Source: Anaerotignum faecicola (lineage in GTDB: Bacteria > Bacillota > Clostridia > Lachnospirales > Anaerotignaceae). Taken from it: a stretch of 64,000 nucleotides of DNA. Where the stretch lies: positions 1 through 64,000 of the forward strand of contig JANFXS010000008.1 of the NCBI GenBank assembly GCA_024460105.1, read 5' to 3'. Below are positions 23,470 through 33,294 of this stretch, piece after piece (position 1 is the stretch's first letter; the number at the start of each line of letters is the position of its first letter). The notes below the pieces were generated by a model. It worked only from the letters and a program-made list of their open reading frames with translations, did no database searches and was not told the DNA's origin. The position numbers were made by a program, and so were the translations under genes.

Positions 23470-25638
23470 ATGAAAAAAAGGTGGAAGAGGTTTATTACAG
23501 CTATAGTTACGGCGGCTATGGTTGTAGGCGCCGTACCGTCTGCCGCAATGGCGGCGGGGGAAAACAATGGGCCGGAAGCCAAAACAGAGGATAGGCTGAT
23601 GTTTCAGCTTAGCGGTGAAAACGCTGAGGAAACAAAAACTACTGCTCCGACGTTTAAGATTGACGAAAAAACTGTTGACGGCGAAGTAAAATTTACAACG
23701 GAAGTTACGCTTAAAATTGAGGTTGAAAATGCCGAGGAAGGCACAGTAATTTATTACACAAGCGACGGAACAGAACCGACGGAAGAAAGCACAAAATATG
23801 AAAACGGAATAACAATAACAGAAACGATGACAATTAAGGCCATAGCTGTAAAAGGTGACATTAAGAGCGACGTATCGGAGATAACCCTTACAAAAGAAAG
23901 CGAAGAACCGGGCGAATCAGTGGACGCGCCGACATTTAAGGTAGAAGGCGAAGTTGTAACAGGAAACGTGAAATTTGCAACGGGAGCTACGCTTGAAATA
24001 GAAGCGGAGAAAGACGCGGTAATTTACTATACAAGCGACGGGACAGAGCCGACGGAACAGAGCACAAAATATGAAAGTGAAATAGAAGTAACGGAAACAA
24101 CGACAATTAAAGCGGTAGCTGTAAAAGGTGAAGCTAAAAGCGACGTATCGGAAATAACCCTTACAAAAGAAAGCGAAGAACCGGGCGAATCAGTGGACGC
24201 GCCGATATTTAAGATAAACGGCGCGGCTGTGGCTGGAAACACGGAATTTACAGAAGAGGTTAAAGTTGAAATAGAAGCGGAAGAAGGAGCGGCTGTTTAC
24301 TATACGAACGACGGAACGGAACCGACGGAAGAAAGCGCAAAATATGAAAGCGAAATAACAGTAACGGAAACAACGACAATTAAAGCGGTAGCTGTAAAAG
24401 GTGAAGCTAAAAGCGACGTATCGGAAATAACTCTTACTAAAAAAAGCGAAACGCCCGAACCTGAAAAGAGCATTGTGCTTGAGGCGTCGGATACGGTTAT
24501 TTATCATAATATAAGCGCAAATACAGCGACAATCAAAGCTTCCGTTAAAAATACGGAAGGAGCCGTTACTTGGACAAGCTCCGATGAAAAGGTCGCAACT
24601 GTAACTGCAAGTGAAGACGGGCTTACAGCTACAGTGACAGGTTTGTCAACGGGTTCCGTTACGGTTACGGCGGCTGTCGACGGCGTATCGGCTTCATGTG
24701 AATTCAATGTTAAAAGCAAATCGTCGTCAGGCGGCGGCGGAAGCCCGTCAGGCGGAGGCTCTTCCAACAAAGATGACAGCAGCAACGAAACATCGTCGGA
24801 CGTATCTGTAAACGAAAGCGGAAAAGCTGAATTTACGGCTGAGAATGTTCTTGAATTAGCGGACAGCGGCGAAAATTTAACAGTAAGCAATAAAGGCGTT
24901 CAGGCTGTCGTACCAAACGGAATACTCAGCGGCAACAGCGATGAAAAACTTGAAATTACTTTGACAAAAGTAAGCGAAGGCACAGTTAAAGCCGCTCAGG
25001 AAGCCGCTAAGAACTACGGCGTGGCTGAAGTTATCGGTGGCGCGGAAAGTTCGGCGGCTATTGAAATTAAAGCCGGAGAAAACGTAATACTTTCATATTC
25101 AACTCCTGTAGAGATTACTGTTGACGTAGACAAGACGGCTGTTGAAAGCAAAAACGTAAATCTCCTTACGCTTGCAAAAGTAAACGGCGACGGTTCGCTT
25201 ACATATATCGGAGGAAATTACAGCGACGGCGAGTTTACGGCCAAAGCAAACGAGGGAGGGGAATATGTTCTTGTATACAAAGAAGATATTAAAAAGATTA
25301 ATCTCCAAATAGGTTCCGAGATTACGAGGCTTAACGGAGCTGAAGTATATAACGACGTTGCGCCTATTATTATGGGCGACAGGACTATGGTTCCTATACG
25401 TTATATTGTCGAAACTTTCGGCGGGGAAGTTTTGTGGGACGACGCCGATAAGGTTATTACGATGATTATAGACGGCAAAACAATGACAATGCAGATAGGC
25501 ACGGAAATCGAAGGCATGGGCGTTGCGCCCGAAATTGTCGGCGACAGGACGGTTGTGCCTGTGCGCTACGTTGCCGAACAGCTCGGCGCAAACGTAATTT
25601 GGGATCAGGCTACACAGGAGATTGACATCATAAGGTAG
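23470..25638 (+). CDS. Large repetitive surface protein under the invertible promoter
   Basis: The 722-residue exported protein has domains in this order. A signal peptide (ending PSAAMA, about residue 28) is followed by three chitobiase-C-terminal-like repeats of about 85-90 residues, each with YYTsDGTEPTEeStKYE...TTIKAVAVKG...SDVSEITLTK. A bacterial Ig-like (Big2) domain (VTWTSSDEKVATVT...) comes next, then a Gly/Ser-rich linker near residue 420-440 and a ZU5-like or unknown beta region. The C-terminus is a copper-amine-oxidase-N stalk domain with two MVPIRYI/VVPVRYV segments. The repeats are very similar in DNA, so copy number may vary. AGGAGG supports ATG 23470. There is no LPxTG anchor. 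It is probably a phase-variable surface or adhesive protein controlled by the switch at 23106-23326. Confidence 0.85.
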   Translation: MKKRWKRFITAIVTAAMVVGAVPSAAMAAGENNGPEAKTEDRLMFQLSGENAEETKTTAPTFKIDEKTVDGEVKFTTEVTLKIEVENAEEGTVIYYTSDGTEPTEESTKYENGITITETMTIKAIAVKGDIKSDVSEITLTKESEEPGESVDAPTFKVEGEVVTGNVKFATGATLEIEAEKDAVIYYTSDGTEPTEQSTKYESEIEVTETTTIKAVAVKGEAKSDVSEITLTKESEEPGESVDAPIFKINGAAVAGNTEFTEEVKVEIEAEEGAAVYYTNDGTEPTEESAKYESEITVTETTTIKAVAVKGEAKSDVSEITLTKKSETPEPEKSIVLEASDTVIYHNISANTATIKASVKNTEGAVTWTSSDEKVATVTASEDGLTATVTGLSTGSVTVTAAVDGVSASCEFNVKSKSSSGGGGSPSGGGSSNKDDSSNETSSDVSVNESGKAEFTAENVLELADSGENLTVSNKGVQAVVPNGILSGNSDEKLEITLTKVSEGTVKAAQEAAKNYGVAEVIGGAESSAAIEIKAGENVILSYSTPVEITVDVDKTAVESKNVNLLTLAKVNGDGSLTYIGGNYSDGEFTAKANEGGEYVLVYKEDIKKINLQIGSEITRLNGAEVYNDVAPIIMGDRTMVPIRYIVETFGGEVLWDDADKVITMIIDGKTMTMQIGTEIEGMGVAPEIVGDRTVVPVRYVAEQLGANVIWDQATQEIDIIR

Positions 25639-25748
25639 TTTACCTTATAATGCCTCCTTAAAAATATCTTATACCTTTTTGCGGCTGATGATGTAGCGCG
25701 TCAGCCGCCGCATGGCCCGGTTTATTTAATAAGCGGACGGAGGGCCTG

Positions 25749-25782
25749 CCTGCCGAAAAATTTTCAGGCGTTTTTCGGCAGG
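25749..25782 (+). terminator. Probable terminator of the surface-protein gene
   Basis: CCTGCCGAAAAA and TTTTTCGGCAGG form a 12-base stem with a 10-base loop. The following sequence is AT-rich but lacks a pure T run. Confidence 0.65.
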
Positions 25783-26011
25783 ATATATTTAATTTTATTT
25801 TTTAAATTAAGTAAACGTAAAGCTGAAGTTTAAAACCGGCATGGTTCCGTACGGCGTGAAAAGGGCGGTTTTAAACGACGTTTTCCGATGCAGTCGGAAG
25901 AATGATTAACAGTATGTGTTTTTGCGGTATGGGCTTAAACCAATGGACTATGGTTTATACCGGGCTTGAATAATTCCGCCAAAGGACATAAAAATATTTT
26001 AATCTGTTTAA

Positions 26012-26038
26012 CCCCCGGATTTTAACCGGGGGTTTTTT
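26012..26038 (+). terminator. Intrinsic terminator in a gene-free stretch
   Basis: CCCCCGG-ATTTTAA-CCGGGGG followed by six T. No gene ends nearby except the surface protein 370 bases upstream, so it may be a second barrier or end an unseen RNA. Confidence 0.85.
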
Positions 26039-26048
26039 ATATTGTTTA

Positions 26049-26325
26049 TAGCTCCGGTTTACAAGTGCGCGCACGCCCAACAGGGAAAATTTCCCGCATT
26101 TCCATGCTGTATATGCTTGCTATAGGTTACGCGGCGCCGGCCGGTATGCGCCTTAAACCGCAAAAAATTTTTCTGTTGTGAGTAGGGAAAGTTTTGGCGG
26201 GCATCGGCAGCGTAAGAACAATGTAAAGACGCGCAGACGCCGGAGCTTACGTCAAGCGGATTTAACGCGGTTATTGAACCGACGACGCATGTTAAAACCG
26301 TGTGCGCTCTTGTAAACCGAAGCTA
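26049..26325 (-). mobile_element. MITE-like element, best-preserved copy (277 bp)
   Basis: The two ends are inverted repeats of about 26 bases: the left end starts TAGCTCCGGTTTACAAG and continues TGCGCGCAC; the right end, on the other strand, starts TAGCTTCGGTTTACAAG and continues AGCGCACAC. Both ends abut TA, as expected for TA-target duplication by an IS630/mariner-type transposase. The interior has no gene. Conserved internal motifs are GGAAAATTTC, GCTGTATATGCTTG and CGCAAAAAATTTTTC. No transposase of this type is in the window, so it would have to be mobilised from elsewhere. Confidence 0.8.
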
Positions 26326-27900
26326 AAAAGATAAGGCGTTTCAAACAGGCGGTATGGAAGGACGTATTTTGAAGGATTAATATGCGTTGGTATTTAAAAA
26401 CGAATATATTTTCGTAAATTTGAGATATTCAAAGACATTTGAAAAATATAAATTTAAGTATAATTTAAGATTATTCATCATTTAAATCGGTTGGGATTTC
26501 AGGCAGGCTTTATAAATGGAAACAAGTATTATTGATGAAAAAACAGTGGTTTTTACCATAGAGTTTTATATTTTTGACATGTCACAAATTGAATATCAAA
26601 TTTGTTTTATACTTATAAGCAAAAACAGTTATATTTACGGCAATTCGCAATATATAAATTTCATAGTTTTTTTATTATAAATATATACTGATTTTATGGC
26701 ATATTTGAATTGAAATTATAGCTAAAATAATGATCCGGAAAAATAATAAATATTTAATTTTGTTTACAAATAGTGACAATAATGATAAAATTATATTTAA
26801 TAAGGGATCGGGCATTTGGCATTAATGTTTTAATAAGGGCCGTAATTTTTATAAATTTTTAGTTTTGGTCCGGCCTTTGCTCCCCATCTGAATTTATTTA
26901 TGAAGTTTCCCGCCGTTTTTGGCGAATATTTATATTTGGGCAAGGCTGTATCGGATTATTTTTGACCTGCCTGTAAAAGGGAAACGGTTTTATTTATGCA
27001 CGCCTGTTTTTTAAAGCCTACCGCATGACATTTTAGCCTGCTGCCGAAACGTATCGGGCGGATTGGCGTGAAGGTATGTTGCAATTGGAGAAAGCTTATA
27101 TCGGGGAAATAAGAACTAAGAAGTATTAGTATAGTTTTACAATTATAGGAATTTTGTACATATTATGCGTCGGATATATGGATTAGCGTTAAGTGTGTTG
27201 TTTCGGATATGTGACAAATAACGCTTTTTACGGCCTTGTATGAAAAAAATTAAGTATAACTTCACTTATTATGCGGCTGTTTGATAGGTTTAATTTGTTG
27301 GCAGATTATTAAACGTGAAGTATTTATTTATATTTTTTGAAGCAGTCCGAACTTAGAAGTAATGATAGGCGCGGCGGATTTTTTCTGTATCTGTTTTTAT
27401 TTCGGCTGTTCATGGCGTTTTATTGGAGGGGCGCCGCATATAAGGCCGAAAAGACTATGTTTATACGGCATAAGGTTTATCTCCTGTTTGGATTTGGAAT
27501 TAGGCGGAATAAATGAAATTTGTGCGTCTTATTTCCGCGGCAGTATTATGCGGCGGACATGATTATGCGCGTTAACAAAGCGGTTCAATGTACGCCGTTT
27601 AGGCGGGAGCCGGAATGGAGGGGAAGTATAAAAATCAGGAGGAGGATCGCATTGCAGCCGGCATGTTTTTTATATACGGCGGCGGATAGGGTTGGCGTTT
27701 AAGGGTTATACGGGATTTTAACGGTATGCCGGGGCTTTTTTCAGGAGGCTAAGCGTAAAGTTTTTACATGAGTTTGCTGTATGCGGCATGTCGGATAAAT
27801 CTGTTTTAAGGCTTAAAAATCTTAAAAGGCATAAAATTAAACAAGGATTATACCATGATTTATAGTATTCACAAAATGTTAACAACAAAAAACGCTAGTT
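26326..27900. other. Gene-free AT-rich stretch
   Basis: About 1.6 kb without a convincing coding frame. The open frames at 27362-27562 and 27520-27702 lack ribosome-binding sites and protein character. Near 27250 and 27314 there are GTGAAGT/ACTTCAC half-sites like the operators at 18259-18324, but without the full palindrome. Confidence 0.5.
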
Positions 27901-27910
27901 ATGTAAAAAA

Positions 27911-27942
27911 TTGTATATTTTTATCTACATTTTTGTTATAAT
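27911..27942 (+). promoter_or_regulatory. Extended -10 promoter of the HTH gene
   Basis: TATAAT at 27937-27942 is preceded by TGT (extended -10). The best -35 match, TTGTAT at 27911-27916, is 20 bases upstream, so the extended -10 probably dominates. Confidence 0.65.
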
Positions 27943-27981
27943 ATTAAGATAGTTTTAAAAGTAAAAGAAAGGTGGTTTAAT

Positions 27982-28302
27982 ATGTCTAATTTTCATAACC
28001 GTTTAAAAAAATTAAGAAAGCAGAATTCCTTTACACAGGCGGATGTTGGCAAATTTCTCGACTATGGATACACGACTATAAGCAACTATGAAAGAGGCAA
28101 GAACGAGCCCTCCTTTAACGATTTGATAAAACTGGCGGACTTGTTTGGCGTTTCTACGGATTTCCTTTTAGGGCATGATTCCGTTGCGGACGATTCTACA
28201 TATAAAGAACGGGTTAACAATCAGCTTGAGGACATGAAAAAGAACCTGCTTTCGGCAGTTGAGGACATTAATAATATTTTGGAACCGGAAAACAAAGAAT
28301 AA
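27982..28302 (+). CDS. XRE-family HTH regulator
   Basis: A 106-residue DNA-binding protein with a complete N-terminal XRE helix-turn-helix (LKKLRKQNSFTQADVGKFLDYGYTTISNYERGKNEPSFNDLIKLADLFGVSTDFLLGH, about residues 8-65). A charged, probably helical C-terminal tail could serve for dimerisation. The ATG is preceded by AAAGGTGG at a good distance and by its own extended -10 promoter. It is flanked by gene-free DNA, so its targets are not evident; autoregulation is the usual case. It resembles phage-repressor-like or housekeeping regulators of Clostridia. Confidence 0.9.
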   Translation: MSNFHNRLKKLRKQNSFTQADVGKFLDYGYTTISNYERGKNEPSFNDLIKLADLFGVSTDFLLGHDSVADDSTYKERVNNQLEDMKKNLLSAVEDINNILEPENKE

Positions 28303-29058
28303 TTTTTATCGCTCCAAGACGTATACAGGCATACGGACGTATGCTTAAATAGGGGAGCGTTTCGGCGGATGTCCGAATTGATGTGTGGAGTATTCCGATT
28401 TGAAAATTTGTTTAGGGCTTTTAAAGCTTTGGGTTGAAACAGCATAAAATTTAAGTTTTTATGTAGGTATGGACATATTTTGAATTGAGGATACGGCAAT
28501 GTTATATATTGTTATGCATGTAACGTGATATTTATTCGGCTGAAATATAATTCTTTATGCAGAACGTATGCTTATTTTTAACGCGTTTTGTTTAGGCATA
28601 TGGCGGTTTCGGAAAAATTAATATTCCCAGCGGCAGCAAAGCGCAGTCGTCGGCGCAGACAATAAGGCTTTCGGCGTTCAAACGCCGCAGCGGCAGTCTG
28701 AAGGGCGGGGATTTTATTTATCGGGCGGCTCGGCCTGTAGTTTTCCAGAGGGGGAGTTTATTGCGCCAGTTTGCCGGGAGAGATATGTTTTGGCTTTTAA
28801 AAGCAGTATTTGTTTTGGCCTTTAAAATTAGTATAATGCAGTATAAAATGCGGAAGTTTCGCTGTATTTTGCGGCCTGTGCAGCAGGGCGCTTTGGTTTG
28901 TTAAAAAAACGGGAGTTAAGAGTTAACGGAAATTTACAGCGTAGGCTTACTGCATCGGTTTATTTATGCCGCAGATATAATTTTTTACGGCAGTTAAATT
29001 GTTGTTTTGGCCGCGGATTTAGTTTTCCGCGGCTTTTCGGCGCACTTTTATATTATAT
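28303..29058. other. Gene-free stretch between HTH gene and MITE copy
   Basis: No supported gene. The 28898-29170 frame runs into the MITE copy and lacks coding character. Confidence 0.5.
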
Positions 29059-29318
29059 TAGTTTTGTTTTACAAGGGCGCGCACGGTTTTTGCGGGCCTT
29101 AGCGCGCAATAGCGGCGTTAAAGCCGTATTACCAGGCGTGCCTTTGTTTTGCCCTTATGCCGGCCGTTAAAACTATTCGATTCCATAAGGAAAAAATTTT
29201 TGCGGTTCAAGGCTTCTACGCGCCGGCACGGCAGACGCTACGGCAAGCGTATGCGGCGGAGCGGCAATGCGGAAAATTTTTTATTGCGGGACGTTTGCGC
29301 CATTGCAAACTGAAGCTA
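29059..29318 (+). mobile_element. MITE-like element copy (260 bp)
   Basis: The left end is TAGTTTTGTTTTACAAGGGC and continues GCGCAC. The right end on the other strand reads TAGCTTCAGTTTGCAATGGC. The body holds GGAAAAAATTTTTGCGGTTC, GGCAAGCGTATGCGGCGG and AATGCGGAAAATTTTTTATTG. TA abuts both ends. Confidence 0.78.
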
Positions 29319-29630
29319 AGGCTGACATAAAATAAAATTTTCCGCGCATGTTAAAAGGATACCGGACGCGCGGATGCGATGTGACGGACGGCGGTTAAAG
29401 CTTATGCGGAGCGGAGTTTTATTGATTTTAACTGAACTTCGGGCGTAAGCGGCAGAAGTTGAATTATAACCGTATTTATAGAATTCGGTTCCTGTTTGTA
29501 ACTGTCAGGGAACAGACGCACGGTTTTTAATCAATGTAACTGCAAAAATACGTTTCTTTTCCGTAGGAGGGAAGTTTTAATTAGAAAGAGCGCATGAGGC
29601 GTCAACTTGACGGCGGGATTTGCGGCATAC

Positions 29631-29665
29631 AAAAAACCGCCGCGCCGTAAGCGGCAGGGCGGTTT
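29631..29665 (-). terminator. Intrinsic terminator of the stalk-domain gene at 29720-31111
   Basis: On the minus strand AAACCGCC and GGCGGTTT pair around a 15-base loop and are followed by T-rich sequence. Confidence 0.85.
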
Positions 29666-29719
29666 AGTTTTTAATATAGATCCAGTTTAAATTTTTTTCT
29701 GAAACGGCAGCCGGTTTCG

Positions 29720-31111
29720 TTAAGGCATGGCCGTTAATCCCATCATTTCATTTACGGATATTACATTTGAACCGGGCGCCGGGGCAATTACGGGAGTTTC
29801 ATCGGTTTCCGAATATGTAATTGATCCGTTGATTGACATATTGTAGGCCTCTCCGAAATCCATCGTAATTTCAAAGGAGGACACGAGCCCTTCCTGAGAC
29901 ATTTCCATTGACATAAACTCCTCGTCTTTACGGCCGTCCGGGTATGATGAAAAAGTAAAGCCGTAATCCGCGCCGGACGGATCTGTAGGGAATGAAAGCG
30001 TATAAGACGTGTTAATTCCATAGAGGCTTTCTTCAAAGCTTGTTACATAAAAACCGTCCTCCTCCGTAAAGGAGTTGTCGGAATAAAGGCCGTTTATCAT
30101 ATTGTATGTCAATACGGCCGTTTCGTTTTCATACTTATTATCCATAGGGATATTTTCAAGAAGCATGTCGGCATAAGGAGTGAAATCATCCATATTGTAT
30201 GCGTCTTGGACTAACTGCGAAAATTTTATGCCGCTTGCTTCCATAAGCGCGTCGAAATTAAGATAGTACCATGTGTCGCCGCTTGCGCCCATAAGGGAAG
30301 AAAGAAGGCTGCTTTGTACATAAAAGCTTCCTGTCGTCATATCAAATATAAAGTTTATAGGTATATTTTCAAACTGTTCGACTAAACCGGCCGATAATGG
30401 GTTTTCGAGTTCTTTGCCCAGGAGCTCCTTCACGGCTGAAAGATCAAGCTTTAAAACGGTATCCATATTGATTTTTGTCCTGTCGACCAGCCCGTTCGTT
30501 TCATATACGCCTTCTATAGGCAAAGCGATTGTGCCGTCGTTTACAGATATGCTTATATCGGCCGTACCCGTCAGGGCATAGTTTTTATCCGAAAACGCTA
30601 TATTTTGTTTAAGATAGTTGTTTATTATATTATATGTGCCGCCATCGCCTTTCAATGTATTCTTATCGACGATTATAACGGTCATATTTTCGTTGTCCCA
30701 GCCTACGTCGCATCCGAAAGCCTGCGCCGCAAAGCGTACCGGAATATAGGCGCGCCCGTCCTCGACAAAAGAAGCCGCGTCGGTTGCCACGGATTCTGTC
30801 GTTGCGCCTTCCGTTACTTTAAGCATACGGCTGCCGACGGTTATTTCGACAGTTTTACCGTCTTTTTCCGCGACTATCACTTCTTCGTTTTCGTCATATG
30901 TTACGTCTGCGCCTATTCCTTCAAATACAGGCCTGAGAGGAAGGAAAACGCGGTTGTTCCTTATAACCGGCTGCTCGCCGCTTAAATCCAGCGCTTCGCC
31001 GTTAAGCTGTATGCCTATGTCATAAACTTCTTCTTGTGAGGCGAACGCGTTTGACGGGGCTATAACCATAAGCGCCGCCGCAAGCACAGCCGTAAATTTT
31101 TTTATTCCCAT
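29720..31111 (-). CDS. Exported stalk-domain (copper amine oxidase N-like) protein
   Basis: The ATG at 31111, with AAAGGAGGGG upstream on the minus strand, gives a signal peptide (MGIKKFTAVLAAALMVIAPSNAFA) and a 463-residue product; the longer frame to 31162 is rejected. Residues about 35-155 form a Cu_amine_oxidN1 domain, with VFLPLRPVFEGIGADVTYD and AYIPVRFAAQAFGCDVGWDNE as its two characteristic repeats. The remaining 300 residues are a beta-rich unknown region with several repeated mentions of threonine, serine and aromatic residues, reminiscent of lipoprotein-like ligand or polymer binding domains. It is a single-gene unit between a terminator and the divergent ispE promoter. Confidence 0.85.
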   Translation of the reverse strand: MGIKKFTAVLAAALMVIAPSNAFASQEEVYDIGIQLNGEALDLSGEQPVIRNNRVFLPLRPVFEGIGADVTYDENEEVIVAEKDGKTVEITVGSRMLKVTEGATTESVATDAASFVEDGRAYIPVRFAAQAFGCDVGWDNENMTVIIVDKNTLKGDGGTYNIINNYLKQNIAFSDKNYALTGTADISISVNDGTIALPIEGVYETNGLVDRTKINMDTVLKLDLSAVKELLGKELENPLSAGLVEQFENIPINFIFDMTTGSFYVQSSLLSSLMGASGDTWYYLNFDALMEASGIKFSQLVQDAYNMDDFTPYADMLLENIPMDNKYENETAVLTYNMINGLYSDNSFTEEDGFYVTSFEESLYGINTSYTLSFPTDPSGADYGFTFSSYPDGRKDEEFMSMEMSQEGLVSSFEITMDFGEAYNMSINGSITYSETDETPVIAPAPGSNVISVNEMMGLTAMP

Positions 31112-31339
31112 TTGTACCCCTCCTTTTATTTTATATAATAATTTTAACAGGGGCCGGGACAAATTGCCATAAATTTTAATGACGAATTATAAATATTAAG
31201 GAATTTTTAAGGATTAATACGGGCGAACAGTATGCCGAAGGAATGAAATGCCGATGTTAGGGCGGGAAAGATTGTTTGGAAAAACGGAGCGGGATCTTCA
31301 TGCCGATGTTTTGACGGGGATTGCCCGGCAAAAATTGTA

Positions 31340-31368
31340 TTGAAAAAGATACAATTTGATTGTATAAT
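31340..31368 (+). promoter_or_regulatory. Sigma-A promoter of ispE
   Basis: TTGAAA (31340-31345) and TATAAT (31363-31368) with a 17-base spacer. The start near 31375 rules out the upstream ATG at 31340 as the ispE start codon. Confidence 0.82.
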
Positions 31369-31396
31369 ATTATTGTATACAGTATATAAAACGGCG

Positions 31397-32269
31397 GTGA
31401 TTTTTCTGGACACTATTAAAATTAAATCGAGGGCTAAAATTAATTTAACGCTTGACGTTATATCAAAAAGGCCCGACGGGTATCATAACCTTGAAATGAT
31501 AATGCAGACCCTTGAATTGGGCGACGATATATTAATAAAAAAAAGCGGCGGAGGCGTTACGGTTAAAACGGACGCGGCGGGAATACCCTCGGACGGGAGG
31601 AACACCGCATACAAGGCGGCTTCCCTTTTTATAAAAGAATACGGGATAGGATGCGGCGTTGAAATAAATATTACAAAACGGGTTCCCGCGGAGGCGGGCC
31701 TTGCAGGGGGGAGCGGCGACGCAGCGGCCGTGCTTAAAGGCATGGACGCGCTTTTCGCAACCGGGATTACGGAAAAAGAACTTTTGAGAATGGGAGCCGA
31801 GATTGGCAGCGACGTGCCGTTTTGCATAATGGAAGGGACGGCCCTTGCAAAAGGGCGGGGGGAAATACTCGAAAGGCTTGCGCCTTGCCCCAAATTTTAT
31901 GTTGTTTTGGCAAAGCCCGACGAGGGCGTTTCGACGGCGGATATTTTCGGGAGCCTTGACGCAGGCAGTATATCATGGCGGCCGGACAGCCGTAAAGTTA
32001 TCAAGGCTATTAATGAAGGCGACAAAAATGGCGTTTTGAATAATCTGGGGAACGTTCTTGAAGAAGTTACGGCAAAAAGGCTTCCGGTTATAAATGATGT
32101 AAAGGCGTTTTTAAATCTTCACGGAGCCGGAGGCGCGCTTATGAGCGGCAGCGGATCTACTGTTTTTGCGCTTTTTAATACCGAGGCCGACGCGCGGGCG
32201 GCCGCTGAAGCCGCAAAGAAGGAATTTATGTTTAAAGACGTTTTGGTTACCGAAACGTTTAACCCATAA
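31397..32269 (+). CDS. ispE: 4-diphosphocytidyl-2-C-methyl-D-erythritol kinase
   Basis: The enzyme phosphorylates CDP-methylerythritol at the 2-hydroxyl, the fourth step of the MEP pathway to isoprenoids. GHMP-kinase signatures are clear: KSRAKINLTLDVISKRPDGYH at the N-terminus, the ATP loop PAEAGLAGGSGDAAA, SDVPFCIMEGTALAKGRGE, and GAGGALMSGSGSTVFALF near the end. No ATG fits. The frame's only ATG lies in the promoter's -35 box, so the start must be GTG 31397 or CTG 31406, the latter having GGCGGTGA just upstream. The product is 287-290 residues, normal for the family. A GntR gene follows 33 bases later and is probably co-transcribed. Confidence 0.92.
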   Translation: MIFLDTIKIKSRAKINLTLDVISKRPDGYHNLEMIMQTLELGDDILIKKSGGGVTVKTDAAGIPSDGRNTAYKAASLFIKEYGIGCGVEINITKRVPAEAGLAGGSGDAAAVLKGMDALFATGITEKELLRMGAEIGSDVPFCIMEGTALAKGRGEILERLAPCPKFYVVLAKPDEGVSTADIFGSLDAGSISWRPDSRKVIKAINEGDKNGVLNNLGNVLEEVTAKRLPVINDVKAFLNLHGAGGALMSGSGSTVFALFNTEADARAAAEAAKKEFMFKDVLVTETFNP

Positions 32270-32302
32270 ATTATGACGCTTATTTTTCAGGGAGGGGAAA
32301 GT

Positions 32303-32971
32303 ATGGACTATAAGTTTAATGTAAGCGTGAATGAGTATCTTCCTTTAAGAGAAGTAGTTTTTAACAATTTGAGGGACGCTATATTAAAAGGCGAGCTGGC
32401 TCCCGGGGAGAGGCTTTTGGAAAACCAGCTGGCGGACAAGCTCGGCGTGAGCCGCACGCCTGTAAGGGAAGCCTTGAGGATGCTCGAACAGGAAAACCTT
32501 GTTGCGCTTATACCGAGAAAGGGGGCTCAGGTGCTGGATTTAAGCGCCAACGATATAAAAAATGTGCTGGAAATCAGAAGCGCGCTTGAAGCGGTCGGAA
32601 TACGCCATGCATGCAGGAGCATGACAAGCGAAAGCCTGAGGGAAATTAAACTGCTTAACGCCCAGTTTGAGCAGGCGTTTGAGGACGGAGATTATGAAAA
32701 AGTGGCTACTGTTGACGAGAAGATCCATGACATAATATTCGCTTCTTCAAACAACAATAAGCTTGTGCAGATTATAAGCAGTATGCGCGCACAGGTGTAC
32801 CGTTACAGGATCGCATATTTAAAGGTTCATGAAACAAAGACGGCAGTTATAAATCATCACAGGGCTATAATAGAAGCCATTGAAAACCGCAACGAGAAAG
32901 ACGGCGTCAGAGTTATGGCCGAACATATCGAACACCAGACGCAGGTTATACTGAAATCGCTTAAGAAATAA
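32303..32971 (+). CDS. GntR-family (FadR/FCD) transcription regulator
   Basis: The 222-residue regulator has a winged helix (LREVVFNNLRDAILKGELAPGERLLENQLADKLGVSRTPVREALRMLEQENL) and an all-helical FCD effector domain. The FCD metal-binding pattern is visible in DEKIHDIIF and in the late His-rich segments HHRAII and MAEHIEHQ. Such proteins usually sense an organic acid. ATG 32303 has GGAGGGGA upstream; the earlier in-frame ATG (32273) overlaps the ispE stop and lacks a site. The gene follows ispE closely and probably shares its transcript, though its targets are unknown. Confidence 0.9.
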   Translation: MDYKFNVSVNEYLPLREVVFNNLRDAILKGELAPGERLLENQLADKLGVSRTPVREALRMLEQENLVALIPRKGAQVLDLSANDIKNVLEIRSALEAVGIRHACRSMTSESLREIKLLNAQFEQAFEDGDYEKVATVDEKIHDIIFASSNNNKLVQIISSMRAQVYRYRIAYLKVHETKTAVINHHRAIIEAIENRNEKDGVRVMAEHIEHQTQVILKSLKK

Positions 32972-33294
32972 CATTTTTATTACGAATTTTCCGTTTAATT
33001 GAAAATTTTTCCGATTTGGAATAAAATAATAATCAGCGGCAAAAGCCGCAGCGGCGATACGGAATGAAAAACGAAGGTTTTTACGGCTTGTACGGCATGA
33101 ACTGCATGCTGTAAAAAAGCAGGCGCACGAAGAGGGCAGCGGACGGCGTAGTTATATTACGGCCGTTTAGCGGAGCTTAAAAGGCCGTATATACGACAGA
33201 CGGCGATTCTATATGAGGATTTTTAATCGCGTTAAGCAAAAAAAGGGATTACGCCCCCGTTTGAAATATACTTTTATTTAAGGAGGGACTGTAT
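32972..33294. other. Intergenic stretch without a supported gene
   Basis: About 320 bases, with no coding frame or clear terminator after the GntR gene. It must contain the promoter of the LysM/G5-walRK operon, but no convincing consensus is visible. Confidence 0.4.

Noticed and set aside
27362-27702. Two short overlapping plus-strand frames
   Set aside because: No ribosome-binding site, no domain, skewed composition typical of random frames.
26326-27900. Possible second invertible region or regulatory RNA in the AT-rich gap
   Set aside because: I found no paired inverted repeats near a recombinase and no known RNA motif.
28898-29170. 90-codon frame
   Set aside because: Ends inside a MITE copy and has no start signal.
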